Source: an uncultured Halieaceae bacterium
Lineage (GTDB): Bacteria > Pseudomonadota > Gammaproteobacteria > Pseudomonadales > Halieaceae
Assembly: GCA_913031575.1 (NCBI GenBank)
Contig: CAJWEV010000019.1
Span: forward strand, 1 to 37,647
Direction of reading: 5' to 3'
DNA length: 37,647 bases
A program made the position numbers and the translations under genes. The notes under the pieces are model-generated. The model saw only the letters and a program-made list of their open reading frames with translations. It ran no database searches and was not told the DNA's origin. Of the stretch, positions 25,368 through 34,505 are shown one piece after another. Numbering within the stretch: position 1 is the stretch's first letter; each line of letters starts with the position of its first letter.

Positions 25368-26858
25368 TTATGTCCCGCAAAATGTACGCGTAACGCGTTC
25401 GGTTGGCGTGGGTGAAGCTGCCCACAAGCGGTCATTATCCTGCCAATCGAACGGGTTTCTCCAGCGTTCAAAAGCTGCCTGTAAGTACTCGTAGTCTTGC
25501 GCTTCAGCATCCGCAATAGCAGCGGCGACATGGTGGTTTCGCGGAATCACCACAGGATTGGCCTTATGCATGCGTCCACTAGTTTCTTGCGACTCAGCTT
25601 TATTGCTTGCCCGCCGTCGCTCCCAGGCAGAGAGCCAGTCGAGCAGCCCACCACTGGGGGTAAACAGGTCTCCGATGGGTGTTTGACCGCTGTCTTTTAG
25701 CGCTTGATGAGTTAGCCACCGATAGGCGAGTGACAGATCTAGTTGATCCTCTTCTAATATTTTGAGGAAGCCATCATGAAGTTCGGTGTCCTCAGGTCGA
25801 AAACTATCCAGACCGAGTTTTGCAGCAATTCGTATTTTGTAGGCATCGGTGTACCAACGCGGAAACTCGTCAATCACCGATTGTGCATAGGCAACAGCGC
25901 GATCCTCACTGGGGTTCAATATCTTGAGCAGGCACGATGCAAGAACACTGGTATTCCAGTGGGCAATGCCGGGTTGATTGGAGAGCCGATAACGCCCCCG
26001 ACTGTCGATGGCACTGAACATGGCGTCGGCTTTAAAAGTGTCGACGAAGGCACAGGGGCCGTAGTCGATAGTCTCGCCGGAGAGGAGCATGTTGTCGGTG
26101 TTCATGACGCCGTGCACGAACCCTAGGCTCTGCCAATGCGCGACAACTGACGCGATCCGCTTTACGGTCTCCTCCAATAACACTTCTGCTTTGGCGGCTG
26201 TGGATTCAGCGCTCTTTGCACCAGTAATCTCAGAGAAGTGACGCTCTGCCGCATAGTCTACCAGCTCACGAAGTCCGTCACCGTCCCGTGTCATGGCGAA
26301 ATACTGGATACTCCCAAAGCGCAAATGACTCTTGGCAACGCGCACCATCACCGCGCCGGGCTCGAAGGTATTTCGAAAGACTCGATCGCCCGTGGCAATC
26401 GCAGCCAGTGCGCGGGTCGTCGGTACGCCAAGATGATGCATTGCCTCTGAGACAAGGTATTCTCGGACCACGGGTCCAACGGGTGACTTACCATCGCCTC
26501 CGCGGGAGTAGGGTGTTTGCCCGGCACCTTTGAGCTGGATGTCATACTGCTCTGAGGGACTCAGCGTCCACTCACCCAGTAAGATGGCTCGCCCATCTCC
26601 CAGTTGCGGATTGTATTCACCAAATTGATGGCCTGCGTAAACTGACGCACTTGGGCTCGTGCCTTCCAAATTAGTTTGACCTGCAAAGGCCGCCAATGCC
26701 TCTTCTGTTTTTCTCAAATCTTGCGGCCAATGTAGGTGCTCCGCGAGTACCTCATTCCAACCCATCCACTCGGGAGAACTGGCCGGTTCCGGTTTGGCGC
26801 GACTCGTGAAGCGGCTACCAAGTGCTTGATAGGAATGCTGCCAATGAGGAATAGACAT
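25368..26858 (-). CDS. selO: SelO/YdiU protein adenylyltransferase
   Basis: The protein has 496 residues, the usual length for bacterial SelO. Family signatures are clear: YAGHQFGEYNPQLGDGRAI, the nucleotide-binding QLKGAGQTPYSRGGDG, the stretch REYLVSEAMHHLGVPTTRAL, and the kinase-like active site MNTDNMLLSGETIDYGPCAF. SelO is a pseudokinase that transfers AMP to Ser/Thr/Tyr of target proteins during oxidative stress. A cysteine sits third from the end (TFCGT), where other SelO proteins have Cys or selenocysteine for redox control. It starts three bases after a small membrane ORF and lies in a minus-strand run with DNA repair and flavin genes. Confidence 0.93.
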   Translation of the reverse strand: MSIPHWQHSYQALGSRFTSRAKPEPASSPEWMGWNEVLAEHLHWPQDLRKTEEALAAFAGQTNLEGTSPSASVYAGHQFGEYNPQLGDGRAILLGEWTLSPSEQYDIQLKGAGQTPYSRGGDGKSPVGPVVREYLVSEAMHHLGVPTTRALAAIATGDRVFRNTFEPGAVMVRVAKSHLRFGSIQYFAMTRDGDGLRELVDYAAERHFSEITGAKSAESTAAKAEVLLEETVKRIASVVAHWQSLGFVHGVMNTDNMLLSGETIDYGPCAFVDTFKADAMFSAIDSRGRYRLSNQPGIAHWNTSVLASCLLKILNPSEDRAVAYAQSVIDEFPRWYTDAYKIRIAAKLGLDSFRPEDTELHDGFLKILEEDQLDLSLAYRWLTHQALKDSGQTPIGDLFTPSGGLLDWLSAWERRRASNKAESQETSGRMHKANPVVIPRNHHVAAAIADAEAQDYEYLQAAFERWRNPFDWQDNDRLWAASPTPTERVTRTFCGT

Positions 26859-26860
26859 CG

Positions 26861-27004
26861 TTACTGTATCCGCTGAAGCAGCGCCTGTATGAGATTAACG
26901 TCATTATTGAGTGTTGGCTGGGCTGTGACTTGTGAGGAAAGCCAGACGAGGGCAGCCAAGGGCATGACCGAAAATAAGCTTGCTATGATGATTAATAGGC
27001 GCAT
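26861..27004 (-). CDS. Small single-span membrane protein upstream of selO
   Basis: This would be 47 residues from the ATG at 27004, beginning MRLLIIIASLFSVMPLAALVW and continuing with a short polar tail. A longer version with a TTG start at 27061 is possible. No clear ribosome binding site precedes either start. Its stop lies only two bases before the selO start codon, an arrangement that suggests translational coupling. I do not recognise a family. It may be a real small inner-membrane protein or the remains of a leader. Confidence 0.4.
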   Translation of the reverse strand: MRLLIIIASLFSVMPLAALVWLSSQVTAQPTLNNDVNLIQALLQRIQ

Positions 27005-27095
27005 GTTTAATCTGTGTCGGTAACGACTCCCCCGCAGCAGCGTTGCACTTTGAGAGGACAACGTCTACTGGTATCTCTCTTGTTGACCGAGCGAG

Positions 27096-28574
27096 TCAAG
27101 GCGCTTCGTTTTCCTCGAAGCGTTTTTGGTAACGTCGCTCAACGTGTTGATCGAGTATACGCACTCTTTCCCTCCCAACCGTTGGATCGGATTTTAATTT
27201 CCAGAGCGTATCTCGAGCACGCTTGTAGGACTCCTTTAGGTCAATAATGGGCTCTGGATAGTCGATGGGCTGGAGCATTCGCTCAATGGGGGACATGAGC
27301 CACGGTTGGTGAACCAGAGGTGTTGGTAAATCCTTCAGTTCTGGCACCCATTTTCGAATGAATTCACCGTTCGGATCGTGTTCTAAAGACTGTTTGATAG
27401 GGTTGTAGATCCGTATTGTATTGATGCCGGTGACGCCTGCTTGCATTTGCATTTGCGGATAGTGAATGCCGGGTTCAAAGTCTAAAAACAGTGAGCCCAA
27501 GTGAGTTACCCCCGCTCGCCAGTCCTGCCAGAGATGATGAGTGAGAAAGCTCACCAACATGGCGCGAGACCGAAAGTTGGCATAGCCAGTCGCCTTAAGC
27601 GCGCGCATGGTCGCGTCAATCAAGGGATAGCCTGTCATGCCGTCTTTCCAAGCGTTAACAAGGTCCTCATCATTACCTCGTGGCCGCGCCGCATAGCCTC
27701 TGTTGATGTCTTCAAATTCCATCCGGCACTCCATTTCGAACTTCTGGATAAAGTGACAATGCCAGTGTAGCCGTGATTCAAAAGCACTCATTGCACGTCC
27801 CCAGCCCTGCCTGTTTTCGTGTTGCATGAGGGCTTGGTACGCCTGCCGTATGCTTAGATTACCCCAGGCAAGATAAGGAGAAAGCCGAGAGCAATGAGTT
27901 CGACTTTGCTCGGGTTTGGAGATGAATTTTTGATAGCCCCAGCCTCGGTTATTGAGAAAGCTATTGAGTACCTGTTGTGCTTGAGTGGATCCGCCGACTT
28001 GCATGTCGCTACTATGTTTAATCCATTGCCGATGCTTACTGCTGCGCAGACCAGCAAGTTGCTCTGACTCTTCGACACTGATGGACTTCATTGATCCGAG
28101 CTCAATCTGGTGTGGGTCACTGGTCATGAACCGGTGCCATGACCGATTCCAGCCTTTTCGATCACGCCGCCCTCTTTCGACTCCGTTGGTTTGAAATTCG
28201 CGCCATTCGATACCCGCTGATTGGCAAAACTCGGCTATGGCTTGGTCTCGCTTGAAGGTCAGATGGAGGCCGGTCTCTTCATAGGAAAGTAATCGAGTTA
28301 TACCTAGCTTTTGATGAACTTTATAAAAGATGTCTACGGCATTACCTTCGAGCACTTCTATTCGGTGACCCAAAGCCTCGGCAGTACGCTGGAGGTCTTC
28401 GAGTGATTGACCAATGAACTGCCAATGGCGGCCACGATAATGCGGATTGCGAAGCAGTTTTGGCTCAATGAGATAAATCATCAGCGTTGGCTCATTTAAC
28501 TGCAACGCAAGCTCCAACGGCGCGTGATCGGCGAATCGTAAGTCGCGTTTAAACCAGACAACGTTGACTGCCAT
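27096..28574 (-). CDS. Cryptochrome/photolyase family flavoprotein
   Basis: The protein has 492 residues. The N-terminal alpha/beta antenna domain begins [16 protein letters not shown], and the C-terminal FAD domain contains [42 protein letters not shown] and [27 protein letters not shown]. Where E. coli photolyase has NGGWQW, including the FAD-proximal tryptophan of the electron chain, this protein reads [10 protein letters not shown], so that tryptophan is absent while the DWR tryptophan is kept. It belongs to a divergent subgroup whose repair substrate I cannot name. It could repair UV lesions or act as a blue-light sensor. Its ATG overlaps the cho stop by one base (TAATG), so the two are co-translated. 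Confidence 0.88.
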   Translation of the reverse strand: MAVNVVWFKRDLRFADHAPLELALQLNEPTLMIYLIEPKLLRNPHYRGRHWQFIGQSLEDLQRTAEALGHRIEVLEGNAVDIFYKVHQKLGITRLLSYEETGLHLTFKRDQAIAEFCQSAGIEWREFQTNGVERGRRDRKGWNRSWHRFMTSDPHQIELGSMKSISVEESEQLAGLRSSKHRQWIKHSSDMQVGGSTQAQQVLNSFLNNRGWGYQKFISKPEQSRTHCSRLSPYLAWGNLSIRQAYQALMQHENRQGWGRAMSAFESRLHWHCHFIQKFEMECRMEFEDINRGYAARPRGNDEDLVNAWKDGMTGYPLIDATMRALKATGYANFRSRAMLVSFLTHHLWQDWRAGVTHLGSLFLDFEPGIHYPQMQMQAGVTGINTIRIYNPIKQSLEHDPNGEFIRKWVPELKDLPTPLVHQPWLMSPIERMLQPIDYPEPIIDLKESYKRARDTLWKLKSDPTVGRERVRILDQHVERRYQKRFEENEAP

Positions 28575-29488
28575 TAGTCGAAGTTCTCTCGAATCAGTGG
28601 GTTATCGACTGGTTGCATTGTTGCCGCATCGACTAGCTCTAATTTGCCTTTGTGTAACGCGCTCATCAGCATGCGATAGGCATCACGATCGAAGACCGTT
28701 TGATGATTGTCCTGCGATGCCGTGCGCGCCGCTTTAGTATCGTCGAAACAACCGAGCCAAGACCAGTGGTTGACGAGGTGGTACTGCTCGGCAGGTTGCT
28801 TATCTTGCGGTCGTATGTTGCGCTCCACGAGGAACAGAGGTCCTGTGAAGGGCCAAGCAGCGATTCGGTCACGGTCGAGCACGGAAAGTAGACGGGCGTT
28901 GTGTTCTTCAGGGGTTTCATCTCCGGCACAGGCACCATCGCAACGTTTCAGCTGGTACTGAAAGCAAGGTCCTTTGCCCGAGTCGAGCCCAAGCATCCGC
29001 AGGCAAAGTCCGTGGTCACGGGCGTGCCGCCGAATAGCATTGTCGACGTGACGGCGGTTATGAAATAAGCCATAACTGTCTAGTGCTCGTTCGCCCCAGG
29101 GTGAGAAGTCGGCGCTGGCGGGTTGCAGGAAATTATCGCGAGATCGATTCAGATGAATGGTCCACAATTTTCTGACCTGCCGCTGACGACGGTTGTAGAG
29201 TGGCGTTTCTGCTTTGATTGCTGCGTTTTCCACAAGGAGCGCGCCAATTTCCCCTGCCGTAGATTGTGTCTCGATGCGCGAGACTTGCGACATGATGCGC
29301 TGATGTCTTCCTGGCCTTCGGCCCTCTTGAAAATGGGACTGAACGCGAGCGCGTATGTCGATGCTTTTGCCGACGTAGAGTAGGGTGTTCTCGGATGAGA
29401 AGAAACGGTAAACACCGCTGTAGGTGGGGAGTTCGTCCAGAGTTTTACCTTTGGAGGTGATGGCGATATTGGCAAGCTCTGGGATCAT
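28574..29488 (-). CDS. cho: Cho-like (UvrC homologue) excision endonuclease
   Basis: The protein has 304 residues, close to E. coli Cho. The GIY-YIG nuclease domain lies at about residues 18-100 (GVYRFF, then [18 protein letters not shown], and [13 protein letters not shown]). It is followed by a UvrC-like cysteine-containing region ([21 protein letters not shown]), with no UvrC C-terminal RNase H half. Cho makes the 3' incision in nucleotide excision repair on lesions UvrC handles poorly. It overlaps the photolyase gene, an arrangement that pairs two routes for UV damage. The region upstream holds the DUF3445 remnant in the opposite direction. Confidence 0.9.
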   Translation of the reverse strand: MIPELANIAITSKGKTLDELPTYSGVYRFFSSENTLLYVGKSIDIRARVQSHFQEGRRPGRHQRIMSQVSRIETQSTAGEIGALLVENAAIKAETPLYNRRQRQVRKLWTIHLNRSRDNFLQPASADFSPWGERALDSYGLFHNRRHVDNAIRRHARDHGLCLRMLGLDSGKGPCFQYQLKRCDGACAGDETPEEHNARLLSVLDRDRIAAWPFTGPLFLVERNIRPQDKQPAEQYHLVNHWSWLGCFDDTKAARTASQDNHQTVFDRDAYRMLMSALHKGKLELVDAATMQPVDNPLIRENFD

Positions 29489-29534
29489 GCGCGCATGATT
29501 CCTAAAGACGATCTAAGGACCTAGAGCCGTCCAT

Positions 29535-29975
29535 CTTTTGAACGGATAGAACAGGCTCCGGCGCTTCTTCTTCACCGTGATAATCCGCGTATCGTAGCGA
29601 TAGTTTCAGCACCAATGCAGGGTTCATCGGTCGATACGACGCCATCCGATACTGAGGCGTTGCGGCGCGCATCGCTTGAGGTGGCTGACGATTTGTTGGT
29701 GATGCTGTCAGATGATCGAGGCAAGTACCGACTTGTCGCTGCTCCATTGTGCAGCCCCAGTGACTGGCGTTTGGAAGAAAAACTCGGTGATCAGGTAAAC
29801 CCCAACTCTGATCATCTTTGTTACCGCGGTGAACGACAGTCGCTCTGGCGCCCTCGCGGTAACGATTCGCGTTCATGTTTGTAATCTCACAGCCTTGTTA
29901 TCGATTGAGCCGCGTTGGACTCCTCATCGTCTGCGGTACAGACGGCCACTAACGATCTCTCTCGGTAATAAGTGA
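29535..29975 (+). pseudogene. Decayed DUF3445 (heme-dependent oxidative N-demethylase) gene
   Basis: The forward frame through 29615 encodes a DUF3445 core stretch (DDLLVMLSDDRGKYRLVAAPLC, then SPSDWRLEEKLGD). It jumps directly to the family's C-terminal motif (RGERQSLWR), with the middle, normally about 90 residues, missing. After a +1 shift near 29853 the motif continues as AVTIRVHVCNLTAL until a TGA at 29973-29975. In intact homologues the order is SLCFPS-SW-LAEK, a long middle, then ERQTLRRLP-AVLFTIRTHV. No normal start or N-terminal half is present. A terminator-like hairpin follows at 30015. This is probably an internally deleted and frameshifted relic. The family assignment is from memory of its motifs. 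Confidence 0.5.
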
Positions 29976-30014
29976 TTTGATATTCTGTCTCCTATCTTTG
30001 CTACCTGGCGGCAG

Positions 30015-30037
30015 AAAAACCAAGCTTTAGGGTTTTT
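30015..30037 (+). terminator. Terminator-like hairpin
   Basis: AAAAACC at 30015-30021 pairs with GGTTTTT at 30031-30037 around a 9-base loop, giving a stem with a built-in U tract. It lies where the transcript of the decayed DUF3445 gene would end, about 54 bases before the next gene. Confidence 0.5.
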
Positions 30038-30090
30038 CGTACAACTAACCTCACTGGGCGAAAGCGACTCGATCATCAAGGTCAGAAACG

Positions 30091-30411
30091 ATGAAACTCC
30101 GACTCAAAGAAATTAGGCATAAATCTAATATTGATCGCTTTGTTATCGAGTCGGTCGATTTGAGTCTCTACATTGCGTTTGTTCAGATCAATGGTCAGGA
30201 GCACCTTATTGCGGACAATACCGGTAAGCCCTTGAAGACCACCAATCTGCTTTCAATGCAGCGTCAAATTAAGCAGTTTGGAAAGGTAGAAGCAGTACTT
30301 CGTCAGCGCAGCGCCTACGATGAGATGGTGGGCAAGGGTGCTTCATCGAGCGGGGACAACACCATGGAACTGTCGCTGGGTGATCAGCCGTTGCCGGAGT
30401 GGTTGAACTAG
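30091..30411 (+). CDS. DUF6482-like small protein
   Basis: The protein has 106 residues, without signal or membrane segments. Its layout matches the DUF6482 family known from pseudomonads: a strand-rich N-terminus with VDLSLYIAFVQING, then LIADNTGKPL, a helix, and the closing AVLRQRSAYDEMVG. The function is unknown. The assignment is from pattern only. It is convergent with the GTP cyclohydrolase gene. Confidence 0.6.
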   Translation: MKLRLKEIRHKSNIDRFVIESVDLSLYIAFVQINGQEHLIADNTGKPLKTTNLLSMQRQIKQFGKVEAVLRQRSAYDEMVGKGASSSGDNTMELSLGDQPLPEWLN

Positions 30412-30443
30412 CCCCATACCCCTCGGGCAAGGGTCGGCCAGAA

Positions 30444-31259
30444 CTAACCGAGGTCGTCCTCATCGAGTCCGTGGCCCCATTCGCGCTTTGCTTCTAGATA
30501 ACGTCGATTAAAGTCATTGACTCCCAAGACATGTTTTACCCGTGTCAGGTTTTGTACGCCCATGGCAGTGAGGTCTTCCATCTTCTTCGGATTATTGGTT
30601 AGTAGTCTCAGTGGTCTCTGCTGCCCGAAGTACTTGAGAAGGGATGCCGCATCACTAAAGTCGCGTGAGTCGTCGGGCAAACCCAGGGAGCGATTGGCCT
30701 GGTAGGTGTTTTCGCCTGCATCCTGAAGCAGGTAAGTTGCTGCCTTTGCCCATAAACCGATGCCGCGACCTTCGTGTCCCGCCATGTAAATGAGGTAGCC
30801 ACCCTCGGGGTCTTGCGTGATTCGATCAATTGCGGCCTCATATTGAGGGCCACATTCGCAGCGCTGCGAGCCGAAGACATCCCCTGTTAAACAGGACGAG
30901 TGGACTCGGACCAACGGGGATTTGGATGTCGCCGCGGGACCAATCTCTAAAACACTATTGACCGCCATACTAGATGCCAGGTGTGCAAAAAGATGTTGGC
31001 CACCTTGCTCGCGAAGGTTCGATGCAAGATTTTCGACTTCAGCCAATTCGGTTGCGCGAACGGTCGCATACCACTTGGCCATCGGGTGCTCCTCACCACG
31101 CGCGAGCGGCAGAGGGATGGGACCTAGCAGGTTGACGATGCGCTGCCCCGAAGAGCCGGCACTCTCTACATCAAGCCGGTTTCCATCCGCATCGACTCGG
31201 AAGAGTTTGTTCTCGCTGACAAGACGTTCCCGTATGCCTGGCTTTAAATATGTGAACAT
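30444..31259 (-). CDS. GTP cyclohydrolase II family protein (RibA-like)
   Basis: The protein has 271 residues with a complete GTP cyclohydrolase II core: zinc cysteines C123, C134 and C136 (SSCLTGDVFGSQRCECG), GHEGRGIGL with E163 and R165, the catalytic Asp-Arg pair D197/R199 (DDSRDF) and TNNPKKM. It would open GTP to the first riboflavin intermediate. An N-terminal extension of about 80-90 residues, compared with the 197-residue E. coli RibA, is not the RibB domain. It starts 39 bases after aguA on the same strand. It may be the housekeeping RibA or a paralogue for another pteridine or flavin-like product. Confidence 0.85.
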   Translation of the reverse strand: MFTYLKPGIRERLVSENKLFRVDADGNRLDVESAGSSGQRIVNLLGPIPLPLARGEEHPMAKWYATVRATELAEVENLASNLREQGGQHLFAHLASSMAVNSVLEIGPAATSKSPLVRVHSSCLTGDVFGSQRCECGPQYEAAIDRITQDPEGGYLIYMAGHEGRGIGLWAKAATYLLQDAGENTYQANRSLGLPDDSRDFSDAASLLKYFGQQRPLRLLTNNPKKMEDLTAMGVQNLTRVKHVLGVNDFNRRYLEAKREWGHGLDEDDLG

Positions 31260-31298
31260 CGATTATCTCGTGAAGCTTTTTATGAAAGCCCGCAACTC

Positions 31299-32297
31299 TC
31301 AGGGTAGGGCAGGCTCTTGCTGGGTAATGCAGTGTATGCCGCCACCCATGGCAAACAATACTCGGGCATCCAAATTAGTTACGTGGCGATCGTGATACAG
31401 ATCTCTGAGTATCTCAAGTGCGTGCTCGTCCGACCGATCGTTGAAGGCGGGCAGCAATACGAAGCCGTTCCCTACGTAATGATTGACGTAGCTGTAATCG
31501 ACCCAGCCGATGTTGTCCCTCGCCACTTGTGGCGCTGGTAGCGCACGCACTTTTAGGCCAGCTGCCTCTAGGGTCCTGTAGTGGTCCTGCCATAGCAAAT
31601 TATCCGGATGGTTGGTATCGAATTGCCGGTGCAGCAGCACGGATCCGTCTGGGACAAAAGTCGCGATCATGTCGACGTGTCCGCGTGTGCCATGGTCCTG
31701 ATAATCTCGCCAAAGGCCACGGTCAAACCAGATGGCACGCTCGGTACCCAATTTCTGATGCACCTCTGCCTCCACGGTGTCCTCGGTTGCCGACGGGTTT
31801 CTACCAGAGTCGAGCTGGACCGTGCGGGTGAGTAGTACGTCGCCATGACCGTTGACGTGAATGCCACCACCCTCATTAACTAATTCCGATCCTAGGCGTT
31901 TGGAACCTGTCAGCTCAATAATGTGACTGGCCACTTTAGCGTCTTGGCTCCAATCGAATTCAGTGTGATCGCCCCAGCCATTGAAAATCCAGTCCACACC
32001 GCCAAGCCCTTGCTCGCCCATGACGAACGTAGGTCCTGAGTCACGCATCCATGCGTCGTCAATCTCGAAGGCATGCAGTGTTACAGCGCTTGATACTTTT
32101 TTTTGCGCAATTGTCAGCCGTCGCGGATGGCAAAGCATGTGAACGGGCTCATGCTCCGAAATGGTGTTAGCAACCGTAGACCAGGCATCAAAGACTTCGT
32201 CGTCACTTACACCGGCTGTGTCATAAGCACTGGTCGGGAAGCCCATCCAGGTTGCAGTGTGGGGTTGCCATTCTGGCGGCATGGTCCACATGGCCAC
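31299..32297 (-). CDS. aguA: Agmatine deiminase
   Basis: The protein has 332 residues of the guanidino-group modifying superfamily. Recognisable motifs are MPPEWQPHTATWMGFP at the start, DDAWMRDSGPTFV, NEGGGIHVNG, HGTRGHVDM and the catalytic C323 in GGGIHCITQQEP. It converts agmatine to N-carbamoylputrescine and ammonia. It follows the N-carbamoylputrescine amidase gene by four bases, so the two steps from agmatine to putrescine are encoded together. Confidence 0.92.
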   Translation of the reverse strand: MAMWTMPPEWQPHTATWMGFPTSAYDTAGVSDDEVFDAWSTVANTISEHEPVHMLCHPRRLTIAQKKVSSAVTLHAFEIDDAWMRDSGPTFVMGEQGLGGVDWIFNGWGDHTEFDWSQDAKVASHIIELTGSKRLGSELVNEGGGIHVNGHGDVLLTRTVQLDSGRNPSATEDTVEAEVHQKLGTERAIWFDRGLWRDYQDHGTRGHVDMIATFVPDGSVLLHRQFDTNHPDNLLWQDHYRTLEAAGLKVRALPAPQVARDNIGWVDYSYVNHYVGNGFVLLPAFNDRSDEHALEILRDLYHDRHVTNLDARVLFAMGGGIHCITQQEPALP

Positions 32298-32301
32298 TGA
32301 C

Positions 32302-33303
32302 TCACTCGGCCGAAATGCCCGGGATAGGGCCCATCAACCCATGCCCGTCAGACTGTCGGTGATTAGTGACTGGATCTGTTAGCTTGCCGTAGGTATCGGG
32401 CCTTCGTGTCGCGAAGAACGGAAAAAGTTGTAGCCAGTCCTGCCGGTGAGCTAGATCGATTTCAGCCACCAGTGCGACTTCCTCGTTTTCGGGTGCTTCT
32501 GCCAAAATTCGCCCGAACGGATCGGCAATGAAGCTGCCACCATAGAATTGAATTAATCCTTCCATACCCGTTCGGTTCGGTACAGCGATAAAGAGGCCAT
32601 TGGCAATGGCATGTCCAACGATGACCGATTGCCAAAGCGGGCGCGTGTTGAACTGAGGGTGGTCGGGTTCTGATCCAATAGCGGTAGGGTAGCAAAGCAG
32701 ATCTGCACCTCTAAGGCCATAGTTTCGCGCAACCTCCGGGAACCATTCGTCCCAACATGTCGGCAAACCCACATTGACGTCGGCCGAGTCCATCGATATC
32801 CGGTGGACGGGGTACGGGTTATCACTGGGGCCATTAGCAAAATAACAGTCTTCGAAATAGCCCTCGGTTACTGGAATATGCAGCTTTCGAGTTTGCGCTA
32901 CAATCTCACCGTTGGGCGCCACCAGCACCGCCGTGTTGAAGCCGAGGCCATCATCGCGTTCAACTTGTTCGTAGAGGGAGACCTGCACAAAAACATCGTT
33001 CTCGCCTGCAGCGTCTCTCGCAAAAGCAACCGTTGGTCCAGTCATTATGTCTTCAGGTTGACGATCGTCCGATGACTCGGGTCTTTTATCCGCTGGGTAC
33101 CGACTGAGTGTGAGCTCGGGTAAAAAAACAATCTGCGCCCCCGCGTGCGCACAGGCCGCGACTCCCATATGAAGTTGCCGGAGGTGATTGCCCGCATCTT
33201 CGTACCACTTCATCTGATAAAGACCAACTCGCAGTTGCCGTGGATCAGACTCCCCCGTCGCACACAGGCTAGGTTGCAGTGTTGTTGAAATGACCTGAAC
33301 CAT
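32302..33303 (-). CDS. aguB: N-carbamoylputrescine amidase (nitrilase superfamily)
   Basis: The protein has 333 residues of carbon-nitrogen hydrolase fold with the catalytic triad E63 (LPELTLSRY), K140 (RKLHIP) and C183 (PTCWDEWFPE). FYGGSFIADPFG near the end is typical of AguB-like enzymes. It hydrolyses N-carbamoylputrescine to putrescine, CO2 and ammonia. The assignment is strengthened by the agmatine deiminase gene directly downstream. The N-terminus carries about 20 residues before the first strand (LRVGLYQMKW), so a later start is conceivable but none has an obvious advantage. Confidence 0.88.
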   Translation of the reverse strand: MVQVISTTLQPSLCATGESDPRQLRVGLYQMKWYEDAGNHLRQLHMGVAACAHAGAQIVFLPELTLSRYPADKRPESSDDRQPEDIMTGPTVAFARDAAGENDVFVQVSLYEQVERDDGLGFNTAVLVAPNGEIVAQTRKLHIPVTEGYFEDCYFANGPSDNPYPVHRISMDSADVNVGLPTCWDEWFPEVARNYGLRGADLLCYPTAIGSEPDHPQFNTRPLWQSVIVGHAIANGLFIAVPNRTGMEGLIQFYGGSFIADPFGRILAEAPENEEVALVAEIDLAHRQDWLQLFPFFATRRPDTYGKLTDPVTNHRQSDGHGLMGPIPGISAE

Positions 33304-33424
33304 GTCGTATCTCTTATCCGTCTGTTCTTTACTTAGTCTTCGACCCGCACCATTCCAGGCGCCGCGTGCCCGTAACCGAATATATCAGAGCGCAAGGTGG
33401 GACATGACACCTCTAACTGGGTAC

Positions 33425-34450
33425 CTAGCAGGCATTTACCGTCTTCTTAATGACTCCAACGTGCTCTCTGGGTGCAGCGTAAAGCCGCTGCAGCAGTGCG
33501 TCGCGTTCAGTAACCCAGTCCAAATACGGTTTGGGTAACGTCGTTATAAGGTGTGCCTCCAGCGCAATTAATGCCGATTGAATCTCGTAATGCCGCTGTG
33601 ACACCTGAGCAGACCATCGCTGCACATCTGCGGCAAAGTACTTGGCCACCACCGTTTTTGTAATCATCCCCGCCTCGGTTGTCGCCTTATTTTTACAATA
33701 CGTACCTTTGTTACTGGCCCTGCGAAGTATGTTGTCGGCGTATTCCAGGTATTTCGACTGAAGTGCAGCGGCTGCCAGCAGCTGTCCCCCTGAGTTTGCC
33801 CTTATTAGGGAGAGCAGCGGCTCGAGATCCTCGTCAGCGACAGACCAGCTGTAGTCCACAAAACGCTGCACCCGCTCAGATAGTTCCCACAGAGCCTGTG
33901 CCGAGTCACCGCTTGCTGACTCGGGGTACGACCCCAATACCATCGGTTGTCCCCAAAATTTCCGCCATTCAGGGCCGCCAAGTGTTGCCGAGAAGATTCG
34001 TGCGGGCAGATTGTTGCGTCTGAGTTCAATATTTTCCTGGAGTATGTCGGCAACGCTGTCCTCGCCTTTTCCCTTCATGAGCGTTACGCAGGCAGGCGCC
34101 AATCGCAGGAACTCCAGATCAAGGATCAGGTGTTGTGATGCCGATGCCGTCCGTCCCATCGATGTATTACGTTTGGCAATATTAGTTTGCAACTCGCAGC
34201 CACTCAGCGATAGGAAGTCTAAGAGCGATAATGAGCCGATAGGCGCCAACCATTCTGCATCGAGGTTAGAAGGGAGGTCTGCTCGTCGCAAGCTGTCGTG
34301 ACTCTCTGCGACCGTGCCAGTGTCTTCAGCAGCGGCGGTACTCAGACGCTCAACATAGTTTGTGAGTCTTGCGGCACCCAGCTCGCGCTCGGCACAACTG
34401 ATTAACGCGAGGCCAGCGACGAGTCCGAACCAGAGTGTTGCTGCTCGCAT
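33425..34450 (-). CDS. DUF3080 family lipoprotein
   Basis: The protein has 341 residues from the ATG at 34450, where a lipoprotein signal begins (LFGL-type hydrophobic stretch ending LISC, C19). The longer frame from 34648 overlaps the GST gene and is rejected. The DUF3080 signature is clear: LLDFLSLSGCELQTNIAKRN, then TSMGRTASASQHLILDLEFL and a cysteine near ACV. The protein is otherwise helical. The function is unknown. It is found mostly in marine gammaproteobacteria. It lies 55 bases downstream of the GST gene on the same strand. Confidence 0.85.
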   Translation of the reverse strand: MRAATLWFGLVAGLALISCAERELGAARLTNYVERLSTAAAEDTGTVAESHDSLRRADLPSNLDAEWLAPIGSLSLLDFLSLSGCELQTNIAKRNTSMGRTASASQHLILDLEFLRLAPACVTLMKGKGEDSVADILQENIELRRNNLPARIFSATLGGPEWRKFWGQPMVLGSYPESASGDSAQALWELSERVQRFVDYSWSVADEDLEPLLSLIRANSGGQLLAAAALQSKYLEYADNILRRASNKGTYCKNKATTEAGMITKTVVAKYFAADVQRWSAQVSQRHYEIQSALIALEAHLITTLPKPYLDWVTERDALLQRLYAAPREHVGVIKKTVNAC

Positions 34451-34505
34451 ACCTGACTGCCTTGCCTGTTGATCCAATAACACTGATTGATGCGTCAGTG
34501 ATATC

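Noticed and set aside
29502-29876. 124-codon minus-strand frame upstream of cho
   Set aside because: It is opposite to the DUF3445-like coding remnant, whose motifs explain the open frame.
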